Shown piece after piece: positions 1-5,276 of a DNA stretch of 6,007 nucleotides; the first letter of the stretch is position 1; every line of letters begins with the position of its first letter. The position numbers and the translations under genes are program-made. The notes under the pieces are model-generated. The model worked only from the letters and a program-made list of their open reading frames with translations. It was not told the origin of the DNA and ran no database searches. This DNA comes from a bacterium (GTDB taxonomy: Bacteria; Chlamydiota; Chlamydiia; Chlamydiales; JAFEGQ01), in the NCBI GenBank assembly GCA_021809305.1, contig JAKBAF010000084.1, positions 1-6,007 on the forward strand. Reading direction: 5' to 3'.

Positions 1-1
1 C

Positions 2-709
2 CACCTGCGTCACACCGACTCCAACATCGCCTATCAAGGCCCCCTCGTCGTCCTCGTCAGCCGCATGAGCGCCTCCGCCTCCGAGATCGTCGCCGGCACC
101 CTCCAAGACTATGGATCTGCCCTCATTGTCGGTGACCCCACAACCTATGGTAAAGGCACTTATCAGACCTCCACAATCGACTCCTCAGACAAAGGTACCA
201 TCAACCCCAAAGGCGAGCTGAAGGTCACACGAGGCATCTACTACACCGTCTCAGGCCGCAGCCCACAACTCATTGGCGTCCTATCCGATATCGTCGTCCC
301 AGGCCCCCTATCGGAGCTCGAGGTTGGTGAGCGCTACTCCAAATTCCCCCTTACCCCCGACCAAATCAAAGAGAACTTCTCCGATGAGTTAGATGATATC
401 CCCTACCCCTACAGGCAAGAGATCAAGCGGAGCTACCGCTTCGACCTCCAACCGAAGGTTCTCCTCTATCGCCAATACCTCCCCCTGCTCAAAGAGAGAT
501 CAGCCGCGCGTCTGGCCTCCAATGCAGGCTTCCAACGCTACCTGACACTCCTCAAAGGCTCAACCGAGGCCAAGATCGAAGCCGCAGATAGCGAAACCCG
601 CTTCCCCGACTTCCAAAAAGATGAAGCCGTTGCCATCGTCAAAGACCTCCTCTCCTCACTCAACCACCAAAGCGCAAGGCCCGGTCTCAAAGAGCCCTTC
701 GCCGCTTAA
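2..709 (+). CDS. tsp: Tail-specific (C-terminal processing) protease, Tsp/Prc/CtpA family S41, 3' part only
   Basis: The frame is open from the window edge and gives 235 residues ending at TAA 707-709; the start codon lies upstream of the window. S41 proteases cleave proteins near their C termini with a Ser/Lys catalytic pair, usually in the periplasm. The motif SASASEI followed by LQDYG, VGDPT and YGKGT is the catalytic core. By spacing against E. coli Prc (S430, D441, K455), the nucleophile is Ser25 of this fragment (second Ser of SASAS), Asp36 matches D441, and the general base is Lys51, with one extra residue before GKG. The PDZ domain, if present, lies upstream. The rest (about residue 75 onward) is charged and helical, like the C-terminal region of Tsp proteins. 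In Chlamydia the homologue is CT441 (from memory). Third codon positions are strongly C-rich. It converges on the LRR gene. Family assignment is firm; physiological substrates are unknown. Confidence 0.93.
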   Translation, partial: HLRHTDSNIAYQGPLVVLVSRMSASASEIVAGTLQDYGSALIVGDPTTYGKGTYQTSTIDSSDKGTINPKGELKVTRGIYYTVSGRSPQLIGVLSDIVVPGPLSELEVGERYSKFPLTPDQIKENFSDELDDIPYPYRQEIKRSYRFDLQPKVLLYRQYLPLLKERSAARLASNAGFQRYLTLLKGSTEAKIEAADSETRFPDFQKDEAVAIVKDLLSSLNHQSARPGLKEPFAA

Positions 710-727
710 AGTGAGGCCCGCTCCAAA

Positions 728-787
728 CCCCGCCGGGGGCTACTCGCCCCTGGCCCCCCGGCAGGGCCGAGTCGGCCCTGCACCCCC
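728..787 (-). repeat. GC-rich double-hairpin repeat, copy A
   Basis: Two adjacent hairpins lie just after tsp. Stem 733-740/746-753 (CCGGGGGC with GCCCCTGG, one G-T wobble) has loop TACTC. Stem 761-769/773-781 (GCAGGGCCG with CGGCCCTGC, perfect) has loop AGT. Seven bases separate them. Read on the minus strand, the element is two tandem units that each begin GGGGG(T/G) followed by (G/C)CAGGG and a closing palindrome. The same two-unit plan occurs on the plus strand at 1996-2055. It is probably a dispersed palindromic repeat; it may also help to end tsp transcription. Confidence 0.6.
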
Positions 788-805
788 AATCGTTTAGGGA
801 GGAGA

Positions 806-830
806 AGAATACCGGCCCCGCCGGTATTCT
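806..830. terminator. Hairpin between convergent genes, probable terminator
   Basis: A perfect 10-bp stem (AGAATACCGG 806-815 with CCGGTATTCT 821-830) closes a CCCCG loop. It sits about 100 bases after the tsp stop and about 50 bases after the LRR stop, so it could serve both converging genes. On the plus strand it is followed by GGAATTTTATTT, a T-rich but imperfect tail. On the minus strand the following bases are TCTCCTCCC, so it is weaker in that direction. Confidence 0.5.
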
Positions 831-878
831 GGAATTTTATTTGCGATCTTTGCGTCAATTTCCCAAAATTTTATTAAT

Positions 879-1724
879 CTAAGAAGCAGCCTTAACTCCT
901 TCACTGCCGATTTTGTTGTCCATGAGATTGATCTTAATGAGCGAGGAGTTTGTGGCAACTGCTTGAAATATGGCCCTAGCTCCGTCAGCGGTGATGCAGT
1001 TGCCACCAAGATTAATCTTAAGGCGCGAGGAGTGATCGCCAAGGGCCTCAGCTATCGCCTCGGCCCCTTTGTCACCGATCTCGTTGCCGTAGAGGTTGAG
1101 CTTGGTGAGGGTATGGTTAGAGCCAAGAGCCGCTACTACCTCGCGCGCTCCTTCATCACCCAGGTGATTGCCTGCGAGGAAGAGCTTTTTGAGAGAGGAG
1201 TTTGTGGTTAGAACTTTGCCCATAGCCTTAGCCCCTTCTTCCCCGAGGTTATTGTCAGAGATGTCCATCGACGTGATGGAGGGGTGGGTGGCAAGAGCTT
1301 CAGCGATAGCCCTCGCTCCCTCAGCACCGATGCTATTAAATTCGAGGTAGAGGGTGTCAACTGCAAAGTGATTAGCAAGAGCCTCTGCAAGTGCCCTCGC
1401 TCCTTGCGCATCGATGCGCTTATTGAAAAGTTCAATTGAGGTGTGGCTGGGATCCAAAAAGAGAGATGTAATCTCTTTTACAAGCTTTTTAGGAAGCGGC
1501 TTCGCCTCGTACTTGGCGAGCAGCTTCTCGAGGGCCTTTTGAGGGGCCAGCTTCTCTAACTTCTCTTCTAGTGCAGGTTTTTGCACGGGATATTTAGTGG
1601 CGAATGAGTTAAAAATATCCCCCGTTCGATTCTCGGTATCGCTACTTGGACGGCTTTCACTCAGATACGTCCCACCCCCAGCACTGCTCCTCTCTGCATG
1701 CCCAACTCCTGCTTGACCTTCCAT
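879..1724 (-). CDS. Leucine-rich-repeat protein (ribonuclease-inhibitor type), putative host-interacting effector
   Basis: The protein has 281 residues. From residue 94 it holds seven in-register 28-residue repeats starting at 94, 122, 150, 178, 206, 234 and 262. Their pattern is LxxLxLxxNxIGxEGAxAIAEAL, the ribonuclease-inhibitor/NLR-like LRR class that forms a curved beta/alpha binding surface. The last repeat stops after 20 residues (SEGVKAAS). Residues 1-40 are rich in Gly, Ser, Thr and Glu and look disordered. Residues 47-90 look like a charged helical cap. No signal peptide or membrane segment is visible, so the protein is cytosolic or exported by a non-Sec route. The start is well supported by AAGGAG six bases upstream. 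It is transcribed against both neighbours and flanked by inverted copies of a hairpin repeat. Such LRR proteins are typical of host-adapted bacteria, and binding to a host protein is inferred. The ligand is unknown. Confidence 0.88.
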   Translation of the reverse strand: MEGQAGVGHAERSSAGGGTYLSESRPSSDTENRTGDIFNSFATKYPVQKPALEEKLEKLAPQKALEKLLAKYEAKPLPKKLVKEITSLFLDPSHTSIELFNKRIDAQGARALAEALANHFAVDTLYLEFNSIGAEGARAIAEALATHPSITSMDISDNNLGEEGAKAMGKVLTTNSSLKKLFLAGNHLGDEGAREVVAALGSNHTLTKLNLYGNEIGDKGAEAIAEALGDHSSRLKINLGGNCITADGARAIFQAVATNSSLIKINLMDNKIGSEGVKAAS

Positions 1725-1730
1725 AGCAAT

Positions 1731-1736
1731 CTCCTT
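1731..1736 (-). promoter_or_regulatory. Strong Shine-Dalgarno of the LRR gene
   Basis: On the minus strand AAGGAG lies six bases before ATG 1724-1722. It fixes the start at 1724 and indicates that this is a translated gene rather than a decayed remnant. I found no convincing -35/-10 pair further upstream on this strand. Confidence 0.75.
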
Positions 1737-1873
1737 TTAAGTAGTGTTTTGAGGTCGTTCCTGATAGAGGCCAAAGTGTAGCAAGATTCCTGGATAATGA
1801 GACAAGCAAAGTTTTTGTGTTTGTCACCATATTTTCCCTCGCTACTGGGTAGTGCTCGTGTAGATATTCACAG

Positions 1874-1904
1874 TTGGCAACACAAGCTCTTGCATTGGTA
1901 CAAA
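1874..1904 (+). promoter_or_regulatory. Weak candidate promoter for gltX
   Basis: TTGGCA (1874-1879) and TACAAA (1899-1904) resemble sigma70 boxes, but their spacing of 19 bases is longer than ideal. If used, transcription would start near 1911 and give gltX a leader of about 180 bases carrying all three hairpins of this region. No better pair was seen closer to the gene. Confidence 0.22.
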
Positions 1905-1915
1905 TTACCGAATAA

Positions 1916-1949
1916 CCTAGATTGCTGGCCGAAGGGCCAGCAATCTAGG
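1916..1949. repeat. Perfect 15-bp inverted repeat with four-base loop
   Basis: CCTAGATTGCTGGCC (1916-1930) pairs without mismatch with GGCCAGCAATCTAGG (1935-1949) around loop GAAG. It is the longest perfect stem in the window. No T tract follows on either strand, so it is not a standard intrinsic terminator. It could be a leader RNA structure for gltX, a protein-binding palindrome or a small dispersed repeat. Confidence 0.65.
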
Positions 1950-1995
1950 GTCTAGAGATTTAGCAGCAGAGGTGCTAGAGCCAAAGACAAATAAT

Positions 1996-2055
1996 GGGGG
2001 GTCCAGGGGAGCACTGCTCCACTGGTGGGGGTGCAGGGGGCGAAGTCCCCCTGCC
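1996..2055 (+). repeat. GC-rich double-hairpin repeat, copy B
   Basis: Two hairpins lie 40 bases before gltX. The first is 2003-2012/2016-2025: CCAG with CTGG, one G-A mismatch, then GGAGC with GCTCC, loop ACT. The second is 2033-2040/2047-2054: GCAGGGGG with CCCCCTGC, loop CGAAGT. Seven bases separate them, as in copy A (728-787), and both units begin GGGGGT. Its orientation is opposite to copy A, so the pair brackets the LRR gene as inverted repeats. Confidence 0.6.
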
Positions 2056-2094
2056 AGGACTGACCATAACAACTTTTAAGCTAGGGATACCAAG

Positions 2095-3612
2095 ATGACA
2101 GTTCGAGTAAGGATAGCGCCATCGCCGACGGGAGATCCACATGTGGGGACGGCCTATATTGCCCTCTTTAACTTGATTTTTGCACGGCACCATGGAGGGG
2201 CGTTTATCCTGCGGATTGAGGATACTGACCAGTCGAGAAGCAGACCCGAGTACGAGGAGAACATCTACAGAGCGCTGCGCTGGTGTGGAATTGAGTGGGA
2301 CGAGGGGCCAGATGTTGGGGGACCGTGTGGGCCCTATAGACAGTCGGAGAGAACGGAGATCTACCGCGCACACGTGCAGCAGCTGCTAGATGCGGGTAGG
2401 GCCTATAAGTGCTTTACAACGGCCGAAGAGCTGGCGGAGATGCGCGAGCTCTCGCTTAAATCAGGTGGCCGTGGGGGGTACGACAGGCGACACCGAAACC
2501 TCTCAGATGATGAGGTGAAGCAGCGCGAGAGTGCTGGAGAGTCGTATGTGGTGCGACTGAAAGTGCCGCTTACAGGCCTGTGCGTCTTTGAGGACGCCAT
2601 TAAAGGGAAGACGGTGACCCCCTGGGCAGATATTGACGATCAGGTATTGATGAAATCGGATGGCTTTCCCACCTACCACTTAGCGAATGTCGTCGATGAC
2701 CGTTTGATGGGGATCACCCATGTGATGCGGGGCGATGAATGGATGAGCTCAACGCCCAAACACATCCTCTTGTATGAGGCGTTTGGATGGGAGCCCCCTC
2801 TCTTTATGCACATGCCGCTGCTCCTTGGTAAGGACGGGAAGAAGCTCTCAAAGAGGCGAAACCCCACCTCGATCTTCTACTATCGGGACTCGGGCTTCTT
2901 AAGAGAGGCCTTTGTGAACTTTTTGACCCTTATGGGCTATAGCATGGGAGAGGATCTTGAGATCTACCCCCTTGAGGCGATTATTAAGTCATTCGATCCA
3001 AGCCGAATCGGACGGTCGGGGGCGATATTCGATATGGCCAAGCTCGAATGGATCAACCAGCAGTATCTCATTAAGCAGATTCCAGAAGGCGGGCTATGGG
3101 AGAGGATCAAGGAGTGGGGCTTTAACGAGGAGTTCATGCAAAAGCTGATGCCCCTCGCCCACACACGGATCAAGACCTTTGGCGACTTTATGGATTTGTG
3201 CGGCTTCTTCTTTGTCAACCACCTCCCATACTCGGTCGAGCTCCTAACGCCCAAGGGGCTTGCCCCCCATCAGGCAGCTATGCTTTTGCAAGCCATGATC
3301 TGGGAGATGGAGCGCGAAGATACGTGGAGCGGCGGTGGCCTTGAGATGGCATCGCGCAAGGTCGCCGAAGTTTTTGCTGTTAACCATAAGAAGGCTGTCA
3401 TGGCCCTACTCTTTCCTGCGATTACGGGTAAGCGGCAGGGCCCTCCCCTCTTTGACTCGGTGACACTGCTGGGGAAAGAGCGCACAAGAGCCCGCCTTCT
3501 CCTCTCCATTGAGGCGCTCGGGGGCCTCTCTAATAAGCAGATGAGTGACCTTAAAAAGCAGTGGGAAGCGGGCAGTTGTGAGGGGCTAATGAAGGCTGAG
3601 GGTTCAAAGTAA
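2095..3612 (+). CDS. gltX: Glutamyl-tRNA synthetase (GluRS, class I)
   Basis: The cytoplasmic enzyme attaches glutamate to tRNA using ATP, for protein synthesis and, in many bacteria, for tetrapyrrole synthesis. It has 505 residues, full length for the family. The HIGH-type signature is PSPTGDPHVGT (9-19), followed by LRIEDTD (39-45). The KMSKS-type loop is KKLSKR (249-254). FDMAKLEWINQQYL (312-325) marks the start of the anticodon-binding part. An in-frame stop at 2077-2079 leaves ATG 2095 as the natural start; the ribosome-binding site is weak (AGGG about eight bases upstream). Stretches such as DEGPDVGG and YRQSERTEIY match chlamydial GltX closely as I remember it. Chlamydiae lack GlnRS, so the enzyme may be non-discriminating and feed Glu-tRNA(Gln) to GatCAB; this is inferred. 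The 5' half has unusually G-rich third positions. Confidence 0.97.
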   Translation: MTVRVRIAPSPTGDPHVGTAYIALFNLIFARHHGGAFILRIEDTDQSRSRPEYEENIYRALRWCGIEWDEGPDVGGPCGPYRQSERTEIYRAHVQQLLDAGRAYKCFTTAEELAEMRELSLKSGGRGGYDRRHRNLSDDEVKQRESAGESYVVRLKVPLTGLCVFEDAIKGKTVTPWADIDDQVLMKSDGFPTYHLANVVDDRLMGITHVMRGDEWMSSTPKHILLYEAFGWEPPLFMHMPLLLGKDGKKLSKRRNPTSIFYYRDSGFLREAFVNFLTLMGYSMGEDLEIYPLEAIIKSFDPSRIGRSGAIFDMAKLEWINQQYLIKQIPEGGLWERIKEWGFNEEFMQKLMPLAHTRIKTFGDFMDLCGFFFVNHLPYSVELLTPKGLAPHQAAMLLQAMIWEMEREDTWSGGGLEMASRKVAEVFAVNHKKAVMALLFPAITGKRQGPPLFDSVTLLGKERTRARLLLSIEALGGLSNKQMSDLKKQWEAGSCEGLMKAEGSK

Positions 3613-3644
3613 TCTACGCCCTAACAAGTATAAATATTAATTAA

Positions 3645-3673
3645 TTGAAATTTAATCCGAATTAAGGCATGAT
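3645..3673 (+). promoter_or_regulatory. Candidate promoter for the ubiquitin-protease-like gene
   Basis: TTGAAA (3645-3650) is followed after exactly 17 bases by CATGAT (3668-3673), which fits sigma70 boxes at five and four positions. The predicted start near 3680 gives a leader of about 30 bases. The 97-base gltX-USP gap is markedly AT-rich, unlike its surroundings, and contains no terminator, so readthrough from gltX is also possible. GAAAGG at 3698-3703, six bases before ATG, is a good ribosome-binding site. Confidence 0.3.
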
Positions 3674-3709
3674 TAAGACGATTCAATAGTTAATATAGAA
3701 AGGTCTCTT

Positions 3710-5029
3710 ATGGATGCCCCTCCCATTCAGCGCCCAAAGCCCGCTCCGTCTCCTTTTACGGTTGCAAAAGATGGCCAATGGGTCAAATTCGACGAGAAGA
3801 TCTTCTACGTCACTATCTACCATAATGGGAAGCGGGTAGCACTCGATCGACCAGGAAATGAACAGAAGGCGCTAATTGCAGCGTGTGCTAAGGCCATGTT
3901 TGCAGAACTTGGAGACGCCCTGCAAAAGCGAGATGCCACCGTTGAGTTCTCTTTTAAAGGCAAATCGGAGTGCTCACTCAAAGCCTTAGGTACAGAAAAG
4001 ATCTTAAATCAAGACGACGCCTATAAGATCAGCGCACTTCTATCATCCGTTTTTGAGATTGATATTCAGCCAAAAAACCCTCTTTGCGCCGCATTCAAAA
4101 GAGAGCGAGGAGAGTTCACCTGCTATGCTAATGCCTTCTTGCATACGATCTTCACCCTCCTCAACAAGCCCCTTGAAAAACGCTCCTTAAAAAGCGATGC
4201 GGATCCCATCGCAAGAGCACATACAGCAGTTTTTAATAGTTTTTGCGCTATTCAAAAACAGTATCTGGATCCCGCCAGACCCACCATTGAAGCCACTGAC
4301 GTAAAGGCTTTTTTATCTGCACTTCAGGAGTTTAAAGAACTTATAGAGCGCGGAGGCCGAGTAACCGCTTCTCAATTGGATTGGCGCGACTGCTCAATAC
4401 AGCATGACCCAGTTGAGCTCTTTGATTTTTTTGCTACCTATATCTTAGGGGGCGAATTTCTACGCTCGATATCGGAGCCGCTCATCTCTCTGAAGTCCAA
4501 TGGTTTTGAGGATGATGGAGCTCCCTTTATCACTCTATCAATAGCTGGCAACCCTCAAGAGCCGCTATCGGTAAAGAGCCTCTTTGAATCAAAAGTCGTT
4601 AGGGGCAATAGGAGTGGAAAAACAGCCTTTGCAGCACTTGATCCTCAAGCGATTCCTCGACTCCTGCCGATCTCTCTTTATAAAGCCAACCTCGACCGAT
4701 CAAAAATTGGCGCCCCCATTCATGTCGAAGAGCAATTAGAGCTTGAGTTGGGGGATAAGAGCCGGGCGATCTATGAACTCAGAACTGCGATGTGTCATGA
4801 GGGCCAAAGAACCGATCTAGGCCACTTTACCTCCGTCAAACTACTCCCCACCTCCTCAGGATCCACCTGGGCTCATTGCAATGACGAGCGCATTAAGGAG
4901 CGTTTTTACCATGAACTCTTTGGCGCAAGCGGTATCGTTACAAAGCAAGCTGCTTTTCTACTCTACCTGCTTGTAAAAGTTGAGCCCCCTCCGCAGCAGC
5001 AGCCGCTAGACCAACCTAACAACTCGTAG
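3710..5029 (+). CDS. Ubiquitin-specific-protease-like protein (peptidase C19 fold), putative deubiquitinating effector
   Basis: The 439-residue protein carries the boxes of eukaryotic USPs in order. The Cys box is FTCYANAFLHTIF, with nucleophile Cys138. QHDPVELFDFF (231-241) matches the QQDxxEF motif. The His box is YELRTAMCHEGQRTDLGHF (355-373), with catalytic His372. WAHCND (387-392) supplies Asn391 at the third catalytic position. RLLPISLYKANLDRSKIGAPIHVEEQLEL fits the strand region before the His box. The canonical Asn five residues before the Cys is Arg133. Residues 1-125 are unrecognised, and the tail is Pro/Gln-rich (426-437). No signal peptide or obvious membrane helix is present. Bacteria lack ubiquitin, so host ubiquitin or a ubiquitin-like protein is the likely target after type III export; this is inferred. 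The start is supported by GAAAGG six bases upstream and an in-frame stop at 3674-3676. An inactive C19 homologue is possible but less likely. Confidence 0.8.
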   Translation: MDAPPIQRPKPAPSPFTVAKDGQWVKFDEKIFYVTIYHNGKRVALDRPGNEQKALIAACAKAMFAELGDALQKRDATVEFSFKGKSECSLKALGTEKILNQDDAYKISALLSSVFEIDIQPKNPLCAAFKRERGEFTCYANAFLHTIFTLLNKPLEKRSLKSDADPIARAHTAVFNSFCAIQKQYLDPARPTIEATDVKAFLSALQEFKELIERGGRVTASQLDWRDCSIQHDPVELFDFFATYILGGEFLRSISEPLISLKSNGFEDDGAPFITLSIAGNPQEPLSVKSLFESKVVRGNRSGKTAFAALDPQAIPRLLPISLYKANLDRSKIGAPIHVEEQLELELGDKSRAIYELRTAMCHEGQRTDLGHFTSVKLLPTSSGSTWAHCNDERIKERFYHELFGASGIVTKQAAFLLYLLVKVEPPPQQQPLDQPNNS

Positions 5030-5062
5030 CGTTGAATGAGTATAGCCCCGCAAAGCAATCCA

Positions 5063-5082
5063 GCACCCCACTTCGGGGGTGC
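5063..5082 (+). terminator. Hairpin after the ubiquitin-protease-like gene, possible terminator
   Basis: GCACCCC (5063-5069) pairs with GGGGTGC (5076-5082) around ACTTCG, 33 bases after the stop codon. The following AAATTGTTGT is T-rich but not a true T run, so termination strength is uncertain. It may instead be part of the same repeat cluster as the next hairpin. Confidence 0.4.
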
Positions 5083-5090
5083 AAATTGTT

Positions 5091-5132
5091 GTACATACCC
5101 CGGGTGAGCGCAGCGTAACCCGGGGTGGGTAC
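5091..5132. repeat. Long palindromic hairpin in the gap before the CysJ-like gene
   Basis: ACCCCGGGT (5097-5105) pairs perfectly with ACCCGGGGT (5118-5126) around GAGCGCAGCGTA. After a two-base internal bulge, GTAC (5091-5094) pairs with GTAC (5129-5132). The form CCCGGGT-GAGCGCAGCG-ACCCGGG resembles palindromic repeats scattered in many bacterial genomes (from memory). No coding or T-tract context suggests another role. Confidence 0.6.
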
Positions 5133-5223
5133 CGCAGGCTTAGCACCGGATGAATATAACGAATTAACCAGCACAACTTGCCCCTTAGCCGAGGGTGAAA
5201 AATGTAAGCTGTGGCCATCAATT

Positions 5224-5252
5224 TTGACTCTTTGCTCCTAGACGACTAAACT
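5224..5252 (+). promoter_or_regulatory. Sigma70-like promoter for the CysJ-like gene
   Basis: TTGACT (5224-5229) and TAAACT (5247-5252) are separated by exactly 17 bases and match the consensus at five and four positions. Transcription would begin near 5259, about 18 bases before the ATG. This leaves a short leader without an obvious Shine-Dalgarno. It is the best promoter candidate in the window and suggests the gene is transcribed independently of the upstream one. Confidence 0.5.
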
Positions 5253-5276
5253 AGACCTGAAAAAGCGATTCACCAG

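Larger units (their letters stand above)
1725..2094. other. Divergent intergenic region between the LRR gene and gltX
   Basis: These 370 bases separate two divergently transcribed genes and must hold both promoters. The part 1740-1910 is AT-richer and has no recognisable RNA gene or open frame of note. The part 1911-2055 is dominated by secondary structure: a 15-bp perfect hairpin at 1916-1949 and the two-hairpin GC-rich repeat at 1996-2055. I saw no tRNA, riboswitch or insertion-sequence end in it. Confidence 0.6.

Noticed and set aside
794..881. A frameshift extending the LRR protein past its stop at 879-881.
   Set aside because: Neither the in-frame continuation nor the neighbouring open frame shows LRR spacing after the stop, so there is no sign of a lost reading frame.
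794..1435. Several open frames overlapping the LRR gene on both strands (for example 794-1042 minus, 963-1211 plus, 1168-1350 plus).
   Set aside because: They follow the 84-base periodicity of the LRR repeats in other frames and have no ribosome-binding site or recognisable protein pattern.
1916..1949. The 15-bp hairpin as an intrinsic terminator.
   Set aside because: No T tract follows on either strand, and no gene ends nearby; both flanking genes start away from it.
1725..2094. A tRNA, riboswitch or CRISPR array in the largest intergenic region.
   Set aside because: No cloverleaf, CCA end, known aptamer core or regularly spaced direct repeats were seen; the structure present is explained by the simple hairpins.
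1975..2373. A 132-residue minus-strand open frame across the double-hairpin repeat and the start of gltX.
   Set aside because: It overlaps the certain gltX coding start antisense, runs through repeat DNA, and its residues show no domain.
5006..5221. A 71-residue minus-strand open frame in the gap before the CysJ-like gene.
   Set aside because: It runs through the two hairpins, which account for the sequence, and its translation looks random.
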